Assembly (NCBI RefSeq): GCF_016461825.1
Contig: NZ_JAEMNU010000083.1
Coordinates: 68,866-132,865, forward strand
Direction of reading: 5' to 3'
DNA: 64,000 nt
Source of the DNA: Rugamonas violacea
GTDB lineage: Bacteria; Pseudomonadota; Gammaproteobacteria; Burkholderiales; Burkholderiaceae_D
Under the pieces are notes generated by a model. The model saw only the letters and a program-made list of their open reading frames with translations, was not told where the DNA came from and did not search any database. Position numbers and translations under genes: made by a program. Below, piece after piece: positions 8,058 through 15,685 of this stretch. Each line of letters opens with the position of its first letter. The stretch's first letter is position 1.

Positions 8058-9455
8058 ATGAGCAGCAGAACCGAACGCGACAGTTTTGGCCCGATCGATG
8101 TGCCCGCCGAGCAGTTGTGGGGCGCGCAGACCCAGCGCTCGCTGGAGCATTTCCACATCTCCAGCGAACGCATGCCGCCCGAGCTGATCCACGCGCTGGC
8201 CAGCGTCAAGCGCGCCGCCGCCCGCGTCAACCTGGACCTCGGCCTGCTCGACGGACCGAAGGTGGTGGCGATCACCCAGGCCGCCGACGAGGTGTTGGCC
8301 GGCAAGCATGGCGGCGAGTTCCCGCTGGCCGTGTGGCAGACCGGCTCCGGCACGCAGACCAATATGAACATGAACGAGGTGCTGGCCAACCGTGGTTCCG
8401 AGCTGATGGGCGGCCTGCGCGGCGAAACCCGCCTGCTGCATCCGAACGACGACGTCAACCGTGGCCAGTCGTCCAACGACATCTTCCCCACCGCCGTCTA
8501 CGTCGCCTGCGCCCAGGCGCTGCGCCAAGCCGTGCTGCCGGCGCTGCGCCAGCTGCGCGCCACCCTGGCGGCCAAGAGCGAGGCCTTCGCCGACATCGTC
8601 AAGATCGGCCGCACCCACCTGCAGGACGCCACGCCGCTGACCTTGGGCCAGGAGTTCTCCGGCTACGTCGCCCAGCTCGACTTCGCCGAACAGGCGATCG
8701 AGAACGCCCTGCCCGGCGTGCTGCAACTGGCCGCCGGCGGCACCGCCGTCGGCACCGGCCTGAACGCCCATCCCGAGTTCGCCCAGCGCATCGCCGCCGA
8801 GCTGGAGCGCGCCCTCGGCCTGCCCTTCCGCAGCGCCGACAACAAGTTCGCCGCCCTGGCCGCGCACGACGCGCTGGTGTCGGCCCACGGCGCCCTCAAG
8901 ACGCTGGGCGCGGCGCTGATGAAAATCGCCAACGACGTGCGCTGGATGGCCTCCGGCCCGCGCTCCGGCCTGGGCGAGATCAGCATCCCGGAAAACGAAC
9001 CGGGCAGTTCCATCATGCCGGGCAAGGTCAATCCGACCCAGTGCGAGGCGCTGACCATGTTGTGCTGCCAGGTGTTCGGCAACGACGTCGCGATCACCTT
9101 CGGCGGCGCCTCCGGCAACTTCGAGCTGAACGTGTTCAAGCCGCTGATGGCGCACAACTTCCTGCAAAGCGCGCGCCTGCTGGCCGACGGCATGCACAGC
9201 TTCGAGCACCACTGCGCCCGCGGCATCGAGCCGAACCGCGAGCGCATCGGCGAACTGATGGAGCGTTCCCTGATGTTGGTGACGGCGCTGGCGCCGCATA
9301 TCGGCTACGACCGCGCGGCGCAGATCGCCAAGCAGGCCCAGCATGAAGGCACGACCTTGAAGCAGGCCGCGCTGGCGCTGGGCTTCGTCAGCGAGCAGCA
9401 ATTCGAGCAATGGATCGTGCCGCTGGCCATGACGCGGCCGAACGCCAAGGGTTAG
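8058..9455 (+). CDS. fumC: class II fumarate hydratase
   Basis: This is a 465-residue enzyme of the TCA cycle that interconverts fumarate and L-malate without an Fe-S cluster. It shows the fumarase/aspartase signature [13 protein letters not shown] from about residue 316, the substrate-binding [10 protein letters not shown] segment, and the [12 protein letters not shown] segment with the catalytic His. The length matches E. coli FumC (467). The frame is open from 8025, but the ATG at 8058 has an AAGGA site and begins exactly where family members do ([11 protein letters not shown]). It is oriented away from the FimV-like gene and stands alone. Confidence 0.97.
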   Translation: MSSRTERDSFGPIDVPAEQLWGAQTQRSLEHFHISSERMPPELIHALASVKRAAARVNLDLGLLDGPKVVAITQAADEVLAGKHGGEFPLAVWQTGSGTQTNMNMNEVLANRGSELMGGLRGETRLLHPNDDVNRGQSSNDIFPTAVYVACAQALRQAVLPALRQLRATLAAKSEAFADIVKIGRTHLQDATPLTLGQEFSGYVAQLDFAEQAIENALPGVLQLAAGGTAVGTGLNAHPEFAQRIAAELERALGLPFRSADNKFAALAAHDALVSAHGALKTLGAALMKIANDVRWMASGPRSGLGEISIPENEPGSSIMPGKVNPTQCEALTMLCCQVFGNDVAITFGGASGNFELNVFKPLMAHNFLQSARLLADGMHSFEHHCARGIEPNRERIGELMERSLMLVTALAPHIGYDRAAQIAKQAQHEGTTLKQAALALGFVSEQQFEQWIVPLAMTRPNAKG

Positions 9456-9578
9456 GCGCCCGGCACAAGGGAGGCGGCCGGAGCGCGGCCGGCGCCGCGG
9501 CCCGCCCTTTCTGGCGGGGCCAAGGCCGAGGCCAAGGCCGTGGGCCGGGGACCGAGGCCAAGGTCGGGAGCGTCCGCC

Positions 9579-10742
9579 TCAAAAACCGAAGCTGTAGCGC
9601 ACGCCGATCAGCAAATCGGGCCGCGCCGTGGCGTCGTGGCCGGGATTGACCCGCAACATTAGCGCGCCGGTCAACTTTCCTTGCCTGCCCTGGTAGCCCA
9701 GCACGCGGGCGTAGCTCAGTTCAAGGTCGCGCTCGACCGCCGTCGGCCGCAGGTTCAGCAAACGGCCGTCGTAGCTCAGCGCGTTGGGGGCCAGCCGCGT
9801 CGCCGGGCCGCTCAGCTGCAACGTGCCGTCGCGCACCATGACCGGCACCGACAGCGTCAATCCCAGCCGGTCCGTCGGGTGCCACAACTGGGTCCGCGAC
9901 CAGCCCACGCTGTAGGCCACCGTGCGCACCCCGGTCACCTGCGAGATCAGGCTGTCCGGATTGCCGAAGCCGGCGGTGCGGCCGGACGAGGCCATCGCCA
10001 CCAAGGAGCTATTGGGCGACAGCGCGTAGCCCACCGACACGGAGGTGAACACCGTGGTCGGACTGGTCTTCAAGGCCAAGGCCTGGGTCTGCTGGCTGCC
10101 GAGCAGCGAGCCGCTCTCGCGCAACATGCCGAAGCTGACGATGCCCACCGCCCGGCCCATCTTTTGTTCGAATTCGGCGCTGCTGAGGAACAGCTTGTTG
10201 CGCTCGCCGGGGATCAAGCCGAGCGGGTCGGCGCGCAGGCCGTTGGCCGACAAGGCGCCCAGGCGCAGGCGGCCGCCGCCGCTGGTGGCGAAGCTGACGC
10301 CGGCGTGGCTGGCGTCCCTGAGCATCGCGTAATAAGGCGCGTTGAAGCGGGCGCCGCCGGACAGCTCCAGCGGCGTCAGGCCGCTCGCCTCCAGGCCGAA
10401 GAATTTCTCGCCCATGCCGCCGGCGCCGAAGCCGATCACCATGCCGCGCGCGTCGCGCCGGGCGAAGGCGATGGCGCTGCCGTCGCCCGCCATGCTCAGG
10501 CTGCGGCCCGGCTGGCTTCGCTCGATCAACGCCGCCTCGCGGTCCATCGCGGCGAACAAGGCGTTGGCGCTGGCGGGCCGGGCGCCGCCGCCCACCGGGT
10601 ACTGCCATGGTTGGTAAATACGGAAGGAATTGTCCGCCGCCGAGATGGCTGTGACACTGAACGGATCGGCCGCGCTGGCCGCCGTGGCCGCGAGCGCCAG
10701 ACACAAGGCGCCGCAATGGAGGGGGAAATTGAACGGTTTCAT
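9579..10742 (-). CDS. outer-membrane beta-barrel protein resembling an S8 autotransporter C-terminus
   Basis: This is a 387-residue secreted protein. A signal peptide (1-25, ending ASAA) is followed by a short N-terminal region (about 26-100) and alternating beta strands to a C-terminal YSFGF, the aromatic end expected of outer-membrane barrels. Segments such as VAYSVGWSRTQLW, DRLGLTLSVPVMV and GFGNPDSLISQVTGV resemble the translocator region of subtilisin-like autotransporters. No Asp-His-Ser protease domain is present, so the passenger is missing or this is a stand-alone derivative. Function is unknown. It is divergent from the S4-domain gene, with three TAGCAAT repeats between them. Confidence 0.62.
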   Translation of the reverse strand: MKPFNFPLHCGALCLALAATAASAADPFSVTAISAADNSFRIYQPWQYPVGGGARPASANALFAAMDREAALIERSQPGRSLSMAGDGSAIAFARRDARGMVIGFGAGGMGEKFFGLEASGLTPLELSGGARFNAPYYAMLRDASHAGVSFATSGGGRLRLGALSANGLRADPLGLIPGERNKLFLSSAEFEQKMGRAVGIVSFGMLRESGSLLGSQQTQALALKTSPTTVFTSVSVGYALSPNSSLVAMASSGRTAGFGNPDSLISQVTGVRTVAYSVGWSRTQLWHPTDRLGLTLSVPVMVRDGTLQLSGPATRLAPNALSYDGRLLNLRPTAVERDLELSYARVLGYQGRQGKLTGALMLRVNPGHDATARPDLLIGVRYSFGF

Positions 10743-10921
10743 GATGACCTCTCGCGAACGAGCATTGCCACAAGTAGCAATTCCAGCTTAGCAATTGATT
10801 TTCCACCTAGCAATGCCAAAGCGACATCTCGGATCGAGTAAACTATACGCTTGTCGGAATGCCGCTACACTCGCTGGAGTGAATGCAAGCCACACTACAC
10901 ATCACAGCAACAGAGGATAAA

Positions 10922-11140
10922 ATGCAGAAAGTCAGTTTTGAATTGAGCGGGGAATTTGTCGAGTTGAACCAGTTGTTGAAGCTGGTCGGTTTGTGCGACA
11001 GCGGCGGCGCCGGCAAGGTGATGGTGGCCAGCGGCGTGGTCAAGGTCGACGGCAAAAAAGAGTTGCGCAAGACGGCGAAGATCCGCGCCGGCCAGCAGGT
11101 CAGCGTGGGCGACGTCAAGATCAGCGTCGACGCCGCTTGA
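10922..11140 (+). CDS. S4-domain RNA-binding protein (YbcJ/YaaA-like)
   Basis: This is a 72-residue protein consisting of one S4 RNA-binding domain: ELNQLLKLVGLCDSGGAGK, then VASGVVKVDGKKELRKTAKI and a terminal VSVGDVKISV strand. Family members of this size bind structured RNA, probably rRNA; the exact role is not settled. The frame opens at 10883, but the ATG at 10922 is preceded by AGAGGA and gives the family-typical length. It is cytoplasmic and monocistronic. Confidence 0.88.
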   Translation: MQKVSFELSGEFVELNQLLKLVGLCDSGGAGKVMVASGVVKVDGKKELRKTAKIRAGQQVSVGDVKISVDAA

Positions 11141-11286
11141 TTTTCTTCTTGCATTTGGGCAATATTGAACTAAGCTGAAAGGAGCCGGCACGCGATTGAG
11201 CGTGCACAAACCGCCCCGATTTGGCCGTCGTTATAGTGGACCTTTTGGGCCGCGAGGTTCTTTTCAACTAGTCACAGGGGAACGCC

Positions 11287-11574
11287 ATGGACGGCCCTCA
11301 GCAGCACAGCATGCAAAGCCAGGAACGCTTGATCGGCGATCTACGCCAGGTGATCGAAAACGCCGAGGAGCTGCTGAAAAACACCGACCAGTACCACACC
11401 GCGCTGTATCAAAGCGCCAGGGCCAAACTGGCGCAGGCGCTGCAGGCGGCCACCGAGGAACTGGCCCGCTTCGAGGACGAGCAACTCGACCGCATGATCC
11501 AGGCCACCAACGAGGCCTGCGCGCTGCACCACGAGGCCGACGGCGAAGCGCGCGTGCTGCGCGCCTTCCGCTGA
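11287..11574 (+). CDS. DUF883 (ElaB/YqjD)-like protein lacking the membrane anchor
   Basis: This is a 95-residue, strongly helical, acidic protein. The segment LIGDLRQVIENAEELLKNTD matches the start of ElaB/YqjD/DUF883 proteins, which tether stationary-phase ribosomes to the inner membrane through a C-terminal helix. That helix (normally a GYVxxxPW-type segment) is absent; the protein ends in a charged helix (HHEADGEARVLRAFR). It is therefore either a soluble DUF883 relative or an unrelated coiled coil. The start is well supported by AGGGGAA upstream. Confidence 0.6.
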   Translation: MDGPQQHSMQSQERLIGDLRQVIENAEELLKNTDQYHTALYQSARAKLAQALQAATEELARFEDEQLDRMIQATNEACALHHEADGEARVLRAFR

Positions 11575-11651
11575 GGCGACGGCGCCGCGCGCCCGCCGCC
11601 GGCGCGGTGCGCCCCGTCCGCGCCCCGTCCGCACCCCGTCCGCCACGGCGC

Positions 11652-12122
11652 CTATCGTCCCAGCCGCTGGTTCTCGATCACCGCGTCGAGCGAGAAACGG
11701 CCCGGGCCGAAGGCCAGCAACACCAGCAACATCCCCCCCCAATAGAAATGGTCGTTGATCGCCGCCGGACACTCGAAGCTGAACAGCTGCGGGTAGGAAA
11801 TGACGGCCATCAGGTTGACGGCGAACAGGCCCAGCGCGGCCGGCCGCGACAGCAGGCCGACGAACAACAACAGCGGAAAGCTCAACTCGCCGGCCACGCC
11901 GACATAGGCGGCCAACTCGGGCGACAACAAGGGCACCTTGTACTCGTCGCGGAACAGGGCCAGGGTGCCGCCCCAGTCGCCCAGTTTGAGCAGGCCGGCG
12001 CGGAAGAATTGCGAGCCGACGTAAAAGCGCAGGGCCAGGCTGAGCATGGAGCCGCCCCAATCGCTCAGGGTGGCGTCGAAACGGGACAGTTGCCGGTGTA
12101 CGCCCAAGATCGTTTTCATCAT
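11652..12122 (-). CDS. DoxX family membrane protein (bufferin-operon type)
   Basis: This is a 156-residue inner-membrane protein with four predicted helices and DoxX-typical segments (LALRFYVGSQFFRAGLLKL; GELSFPLLLFVGLLSRPAALG; FYWGGMLLVLLAFGPG). It is the last gene of a minus-strand run behind the DUF2282 and DUF692-DUF2063 genes, with 118 bp between it and the fusion gene. DoxX proteins regularly accompany DUF692/DUF2063 maturases in bufferin and oxazolin loci, where they are proposed to act in electron supply or in handling the peptide at the membrane; the exact role is unproven. Tandem ATG codons occur at 12122 and 12119. Confidence 0.88.
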   Translation of the reverse strand: MMKTILGVHRQLSRFDATLSDWGGSMLSLALRFYVGSQFFRAGLLKLGDWGGTLALFRDEYKVPLLSPELAAYVGVAGELSFPLLLFVGLLSRPAALGLFAVNLMAVISYPQLFSFECPAAINDHFYWGGMLLVLLAFGPGRFSLDAVIENQRLGR

Positions 12123-12240
12123 TGTTTTCTCTTTGCGTGATAAGTGTTGGTGAAAGTGCGGGTGAAAGTGCGGGTGAACGGCGCGGCGGCACGGCAGCCG
12201 GCCGGCCGCGTCGTCGACGCCCGCTTCGGTGTTCGACTAC

Positions 12241-13923
12241 TCAGGCCGTGATCGCGACGATCAGGCCGTGTTCCATCCATTGCCGCAGACTGGCGCCGAC
12301 GTCGAACGCCTCGTCGCGCTCGAAGGCGGCGTCGAGCGCGACGCCGAAACTGGCGCCGCCGGCCAGTTGCGCCAGCGCGGCGTGGCCCGCCGCGCCGAGC
12401 GGCAACAGGCGGCCGCGCCAATGCGGCCGCATCACCAGGCCGTGGCTGGGCACGGCCATGTCGTCGGGGAAGCCGACGCCGGCGCCGGCCTGGTGCGCCA
12501 GCCACAGCGGCACCGTGGCCCAGTCCGACTGCAACAGCACGCAGGCCGGATGCAGCCGCAGGCCGGCCGCCTCCAGCTGCTCCGGCGCCAACTCAGCGAG
12601 CTGCTCGGCCGTCAGCGCCACCGCCCCGGCGGCGTAGTGGGCGCGGTGCAACGCCCACTCCAGCCGCGCCATGTCGGGCAGGTAGGGATAGTCGGCGACC
12701 GGCGGGAAGCCGGCCAGGAAATCGGCGAAGCGGGCGCCAAAACGGTTCAGGTCGGCGTCGTCGGACGGCCGGGCGCGGCCATAGGCCTGGCTCAGTCCGT
12801 CAAAAAACTCCTCGCCGACCAGCGCGCGCAGCACCGGATAGGCCGCCGCCAGCGTCTTGCTCCAGGTCGCACTCAGGTTGCCGCGGTACAGGGCGAAGCG
12901 CTGCGCCGCCTGCTCGCCCTTGAACTGGAGCAGCGCCGCCGGCGCGCACGTTGGATCGAACAGGGCGGCGGCGAAATCCTGCTGCGCGGCCGCCAGTGTC
13001 GGCGCCGGCGCCGACACTGGCGTGGCCGGCGCGGCGGCGTGGCCGGCCGGCGCGTCGAAACGCAGCACGGCGCTGCCGGCCAGCTCGCCGGCGACCTCGG
13101 CCGCCAGCGCGCGCGCCTGCTCGGCCTGGCCCAGCAGGATCTCCAGCGCGGGCAGGTCGGTGTCCCACTCGATCAGCGTCGGCAGCGTGCCGAAACGTCG
13201 CAACGCCGCCTGGTACAACCGCCAGACCGGCTCGGCCACCACGTCGCCATGGTGGTCGATCACCGCCAGCGGCGTCACCAGATGGCCGGCCAGATGGATC
13301 TCGCCGACGGCGCCGACGGGAATGGCGGCCAGCGCCGCCAGCGCGTCCTCGCCGTGGTTGCACTGGTTGACGTACAGGTTGTTGATGTCGAGCAGCAGCG
13401 CGCAGCCGCTGCGGGCGGCCAGCTCGGCCAGGAACTCGGCCTCGCCCATCGCGTCGCCGTGGAAACGCACATAGGTCGAGACGTTTTCCAGCAGCAACTG
13501 GCGGCCCAGCGCGTCCTGCACCCGGCCGACCCGCTCGCACAGCAGGTCGAGCGCGGCGCGGTCCAGCCGCAGCGGCAACAAGTCGTTGAGCTGGCGGTCG
13601 GCCACGGCGCCCCAGCACAGGTGCTCGGAGACCAAAACCGGCTCGGCGCGCCGCACCAGTTCGCGCACGCGCGCCAGATGGGTATCGGAAAAGCCGCGCG
13701 CCGAGCCCAGGCCGAGGCCGACACCGTGCAGGCTGAGCGGGTAGTCGCGCCGCAACTGCTGCAGCACGTGCCAGTCCCAGCCGGCCAGATCGAGGTAGTT
13801 TTCAGTGTGCACCTCGAGCCAGTCGGCGCGCGGCCGCTGCTCGAGAAACTGGCGGTAGTGCGCGGCCCGCAGACCGACGCCGAAGCCCAACATGGGGGCG
13901 GTGGCGACGCTTCGGCGCGACAT
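12241..13923 (-). CDS. fused DUF692 (MNIO) oxidase - DUF2063 partner protein; RiPP maturase
   Basis: This is a 560-residue fusion. Residues about 12-280 form a DUF692/MbnB-type TIM barrel with candidate iron ligands H66 (SLHGVGL), E100/H101 (SEHLCWG), E146 (LENVSTY), D179/N182 ([16 protein letters not shown]), E209/H210/H214 (EIHLAGH), D223/H225 and E252/D254 (IEWDTDLP). A Pro/Ala linker (about 290-312) leads to a DUF2063 domain (about 313-560; [35 protein letters not shown]). Enzymes of this class, with their partner, convert cysteines of a precursor peptide to thiooxazole/oxazolone groups that bind copper. The partner is usually a separate gene; here both are one chain. The ATG at 13923 lies 29 bp after the precursor gene. 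Confidence 0.93.
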   Translation of the reverse strand: MSRRSVATAPMLGFGVGLRAAHYRQFLEQRPRADWLEVHTENYLDLAGWDWHVLQQLRRDYPLSLHGVGLGLGSARGFSDTHLARVRELVRRAEPVLVSEHLCWGAVADRQLNDLLPLRLDRAALDLLCERVGRVQDALGRQLLLENVSTYVRFHGDAMGEAEFLAELAARSGCALLLDINNLYVNQCNHGEDALAALAAIPVGAVGEIHLAGHLVTPLAVIDHHGDVVAEPVWRLYQAALRRFGTLPTLIEWDTDLPALEILLGQAEQARALAAEVAGELAGSAVLRFDAPAGHAAAPATPVSAPAPTLAAAQQDFAAALFDPTCAPAALLQFKGEQAAQRFALYRGNLSATWSKTLAAAYPVLRALVGEEFFDGLSQAYGRARPSDDADLNRFGARFADFLAGFPPVADYPYLPDMARLEWALHRAHYAAGAVALTAEQLAELAPEQLEAAGLRLHPACVLLQSDWATVPLWLAHQAGAGVGFPDDMAVPSHGLVMRPHWRGRLLPLGAAGHAALAQLAGGASFGVALDAAFERDEAFDVGASLRQWMEHGLIVAITA

Positions 13924-13952
13924 GTTGCGGACTCCGCCAGTCAATCGGCCGC

Positions 13953-14228
13953 TTACTTGGCCGGTGCGGCGGTTTTGCCGCCGGCCTTCTCGCAAGTGCC
14001 CTTGGCGACGTATTTCCACTCGGCGGCGCCGTTGTCGGTTTTCGACTGGCCGGCGCAGGAGTGGGCGCCGTTGGCGGCGGCACAATCGTTTTGGCCGGCC
14101 TTGGCGATGCCGAAGCATTTCTCTTTTTCGGCGGCGGCCGAGGCCGAAGCGGCGGCCGAAGCGGTGCCGACGGTGGCGGCGCAGACGGTGGCCAGGGCGG
14201 CGGCGATCAGGGCTTGACGTTTGTTCAT
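13953..14228 (-). CDS. bufA1: DUF2282 bufferin precursor peptide
   Basis: This is a 91-residue small protein. A signal peptide (residues 1 to about 26) precedes a mature part opening [16 protein letters not shown], the DUF2282 hallmark. The four mature cysteines are C38, C49, C58 and C79; a fifth, C16, lies in the signal peptide. In studied bufferins of this family the central cysteines are modified to metal-binding heterocycles and the outer two form a disulfide; that is family knowledge, not visible here. The start has AAGGAGA 7 nt upstream. Directly downstream come the fused maturase and DoxX, making a compact biosynthetic operon. Likely exported and copper-buffering. Confidence 0.93.
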   Translation of the reverse strand: MNKRQALIAAALATVCAATVGTASAAASASAAAEKEKCFGIAKAGQNDCAAANGAHSCAGQSKTDNGAAEWKYVAKGTCEKAGGKTAAPAK

Positions 14229-14680
14229 GGTAAGTCTCCTTAAAGGGAAAATAAGTAAAGTTTCGTTATGAAGAGTGCGACCTGATGGTCAGCAACTGAA
14301 CGATAGTCGCGCCACACTCCTGCAGCCTTACACAGATTTTTTTATTTTTTTGAACGGGGATCTCAACCCGGCAAAACTCAGGCGATTCTACTGAATACTG
14401 GTGACAAAAACAAAACAACCAAAAAAATAATTACGCCGCAGCGCAGCATGCGCCGCCCTGGCGTGACTAACGCGGCGCCGCGGCGGCCTGTTGACAAGAC
14501 GGAGAGACAGAGAGAAAGAGAAAGACACGGACAGGCCGACGGCGCGAACGCACGGTCAGCCAAGGGCAGAAACTAGCTTAAAGAAAGGAAGGACGCCGCG
14601 ACGGTGCGCTGGCGCCATATGTCGGCACGCGACCGCCCGCGCGCGCATGGCGCGCGCGGCGGACACCATGGCGGCCTGGC
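14229..14680. other. 452-bp intergenic region upstream of the bufferin operon
   Basis: No gene is supported. It contains the bufferin ribosome site (14235-14245), an AT-rich stretch with T runs at 14336-14350, an A-rich stretch near 14402-14430 and a purine-rich GAGA tract at 14499-14530. On the minus strand, TGTAAGGC about 100 nt upstream of the bufferin start could belong to an ECF-sigma promoter, but no convincing -10 partner is seen. No sigma/anti-sigma genes are adjacent. Confidence 0.4.
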
Positions 14681-14881
14681 TCAGGCCGTGGTGTTGATCG
14701 TGTTACCCAGATGCGAGGGCAGGTTCGGCGCGGCCGGAACCGGTGGAATCGCCTCGATCAGGGCGGCGGCGCTGGACGCCTGAATGTCCTGCGCCTTCTT
14801 CAACACGGCCACGCCAACGGCCTGCTTGGTGCCGGTGTCGGCGATGGTGGTCGATAGCTGAGCAATACTCGATACGTCCAT
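14681..14881 (-). CDS. YjfB family putative motility protein
   Basis: This is a 66-residue protein matching the YjfB pattern: MDVSSIAQLSTTIADTGTKQ, then VAVLKKAQDIQASSAAALIEAI and a short Pro-rich tail (PPVPAAPNLPSHLGNTINTTA). The family is annotated as putative motility protein; experimental support is thin. The ATG has GGAG 7-8 nt upstream. Together with FliT near 4.4 kb it is one of two isolated motility-linked small genes in the window. Soluble, with no signal peptide. Confidence 0.8.
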   Translation of the reverse strand: MDVSSIAQLSTTIADTGTKQAVGVAVLKKAQDIQASSAAALIEAIPPVPAAPNLPSHLGNTINTTA

Positions 14882-14960
14882 GTGGTTCTCCAGTACAGGA
14901 CAAGAATGCCTATCCTATCTTTACGGACGTTTTCGGCAAAGCTTTAGGCCGTGCTGCCAA

Positions 14961-15620
14961 TTATTCCGGCAGTGCCGTTGTCGCGGGAGTCGCGGGAGTC
15001 GCCGCAGTCGCGGGAGTCGCCGCAGTCGCGGGAGTCGCCGCAGTCGCGGGAGTCGCGGGAGTCGCGGGAGTCGCCGCAGTCGCCGCAGTCGCCGGCAACG
15101 CCAAGCGCGCCAGCAGCCAGTCCAGCACGGCCTGCGGCGCGTTCAGGTCGAGCCAGGTCACGCCGTCGCGCAGCTCGGCCGGCCGTGGCTGGTTGGAGGC
15201 CACCGCGACGATGCATGGGTCGTCCGGATACAAGGGCGCCTGGCCGAGGGCGCGGTAGACTTCCAGCTTGTCGAAGGCATACGACTTGAAACCCTCGACC
15301 AGGGTCAGGTCGGCCGGCGCCAGACGGGCCAGTTGCTGCTCCAAGGTGGGCTGCTCGGCGCCGCGCAGCTCGTGGATGACGGCGAAGCGGAACGGCGAGG
15401 CGATCATCACCTCGGCCGCGCCGGCCAGCCGCAGCCGCGCGCTGTCCTTCTGCGGCGGCTCCAGTTCGACATCGTGGTGGCTGTGCTTGATGATGTTGAC
15501 CTTCAGTCCGCGCGCCGCCAGGTGGCCGACGAGGATCTCCAGCAGCGTCGTCTTGCCGCTGCCGGAACGACCGACCACGCCGATCACATGGCGCGCCCGC
15601 GCCGTTGACTCTTGTTGCAT
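14961..15620 (-). CDS. mobB: molybdopterin-guanine dinucleotide biosynthesis protein MobB
   Basis: This is a 219-residue P-loop GTP-binding protein. Walker A is GRSGSGKTT at residues 17-25. The family segment [20 protein letters not shown] and the [10 protein letters not shown] motif follow. MobB assists MobA in attaching GMP to molybdopterin to make the bis-MGD cofactor of molybdoenzymes. Residues about 176-219 are an unusual tail of Ala-Thr-Pro and Ala-Thr-Ala triplets encoded by a 9-bp tandem repeat. This tail lies after the end of the normal MobB domain and probably varies between strains. No other moa/mob genes are in the window. Confidence 0.92.
   Translation of the reverse strand: MQQESTARARHVIGVVGRSGSGKTTLLEILVGHLAARGLKVNIIKHSHHDVELEPPQKDSARLRLAGAAEVMIASPFRFAVIHELRGAEQPTLEQQLARLAPADLTLVEGFKSYAFDKLEVYRALGQAPLYPDDPCIVAVASNQPRPAELRDGVTWLDLNAPQAVLDWLLARLALPATAATAATPATPATPATAATPATAATPATAATPATPATTALPE
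14980..15087. repeat. 9-bp tandem repeat (12 units) in the mobB 3' end
   Basis: Twelve consecutive 9-bp units alternate between GTCGCGGGA and GTCGCCGCA on the plus strand; a partial unit follows. On the minus strand each unit encodes Ala-Thr-Pro or Ala-Thr-Ala, so copy-number change keeps the MobB frame. Confidence 0.95.
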
Positions 15621-15685
15621 TGCACTACCCTCTACTGGCTGATGTTGCCGCCATTATACGCAGCCAGTCCGGCCCGCCCCGCCGC

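Noticed and set aside
12119-12505. Minus-strand frame of 128 codons overlapping the end of the fusion maturase gene.
   Set aside because: Arg/Thr-rich shadow in another frame, with no domain or ribosome site.
14980-15087. CRISPR array in the mobB region.
   Set aside because: The units are 9 bp, contiguous, without spacers, and remain in frame with MobB.
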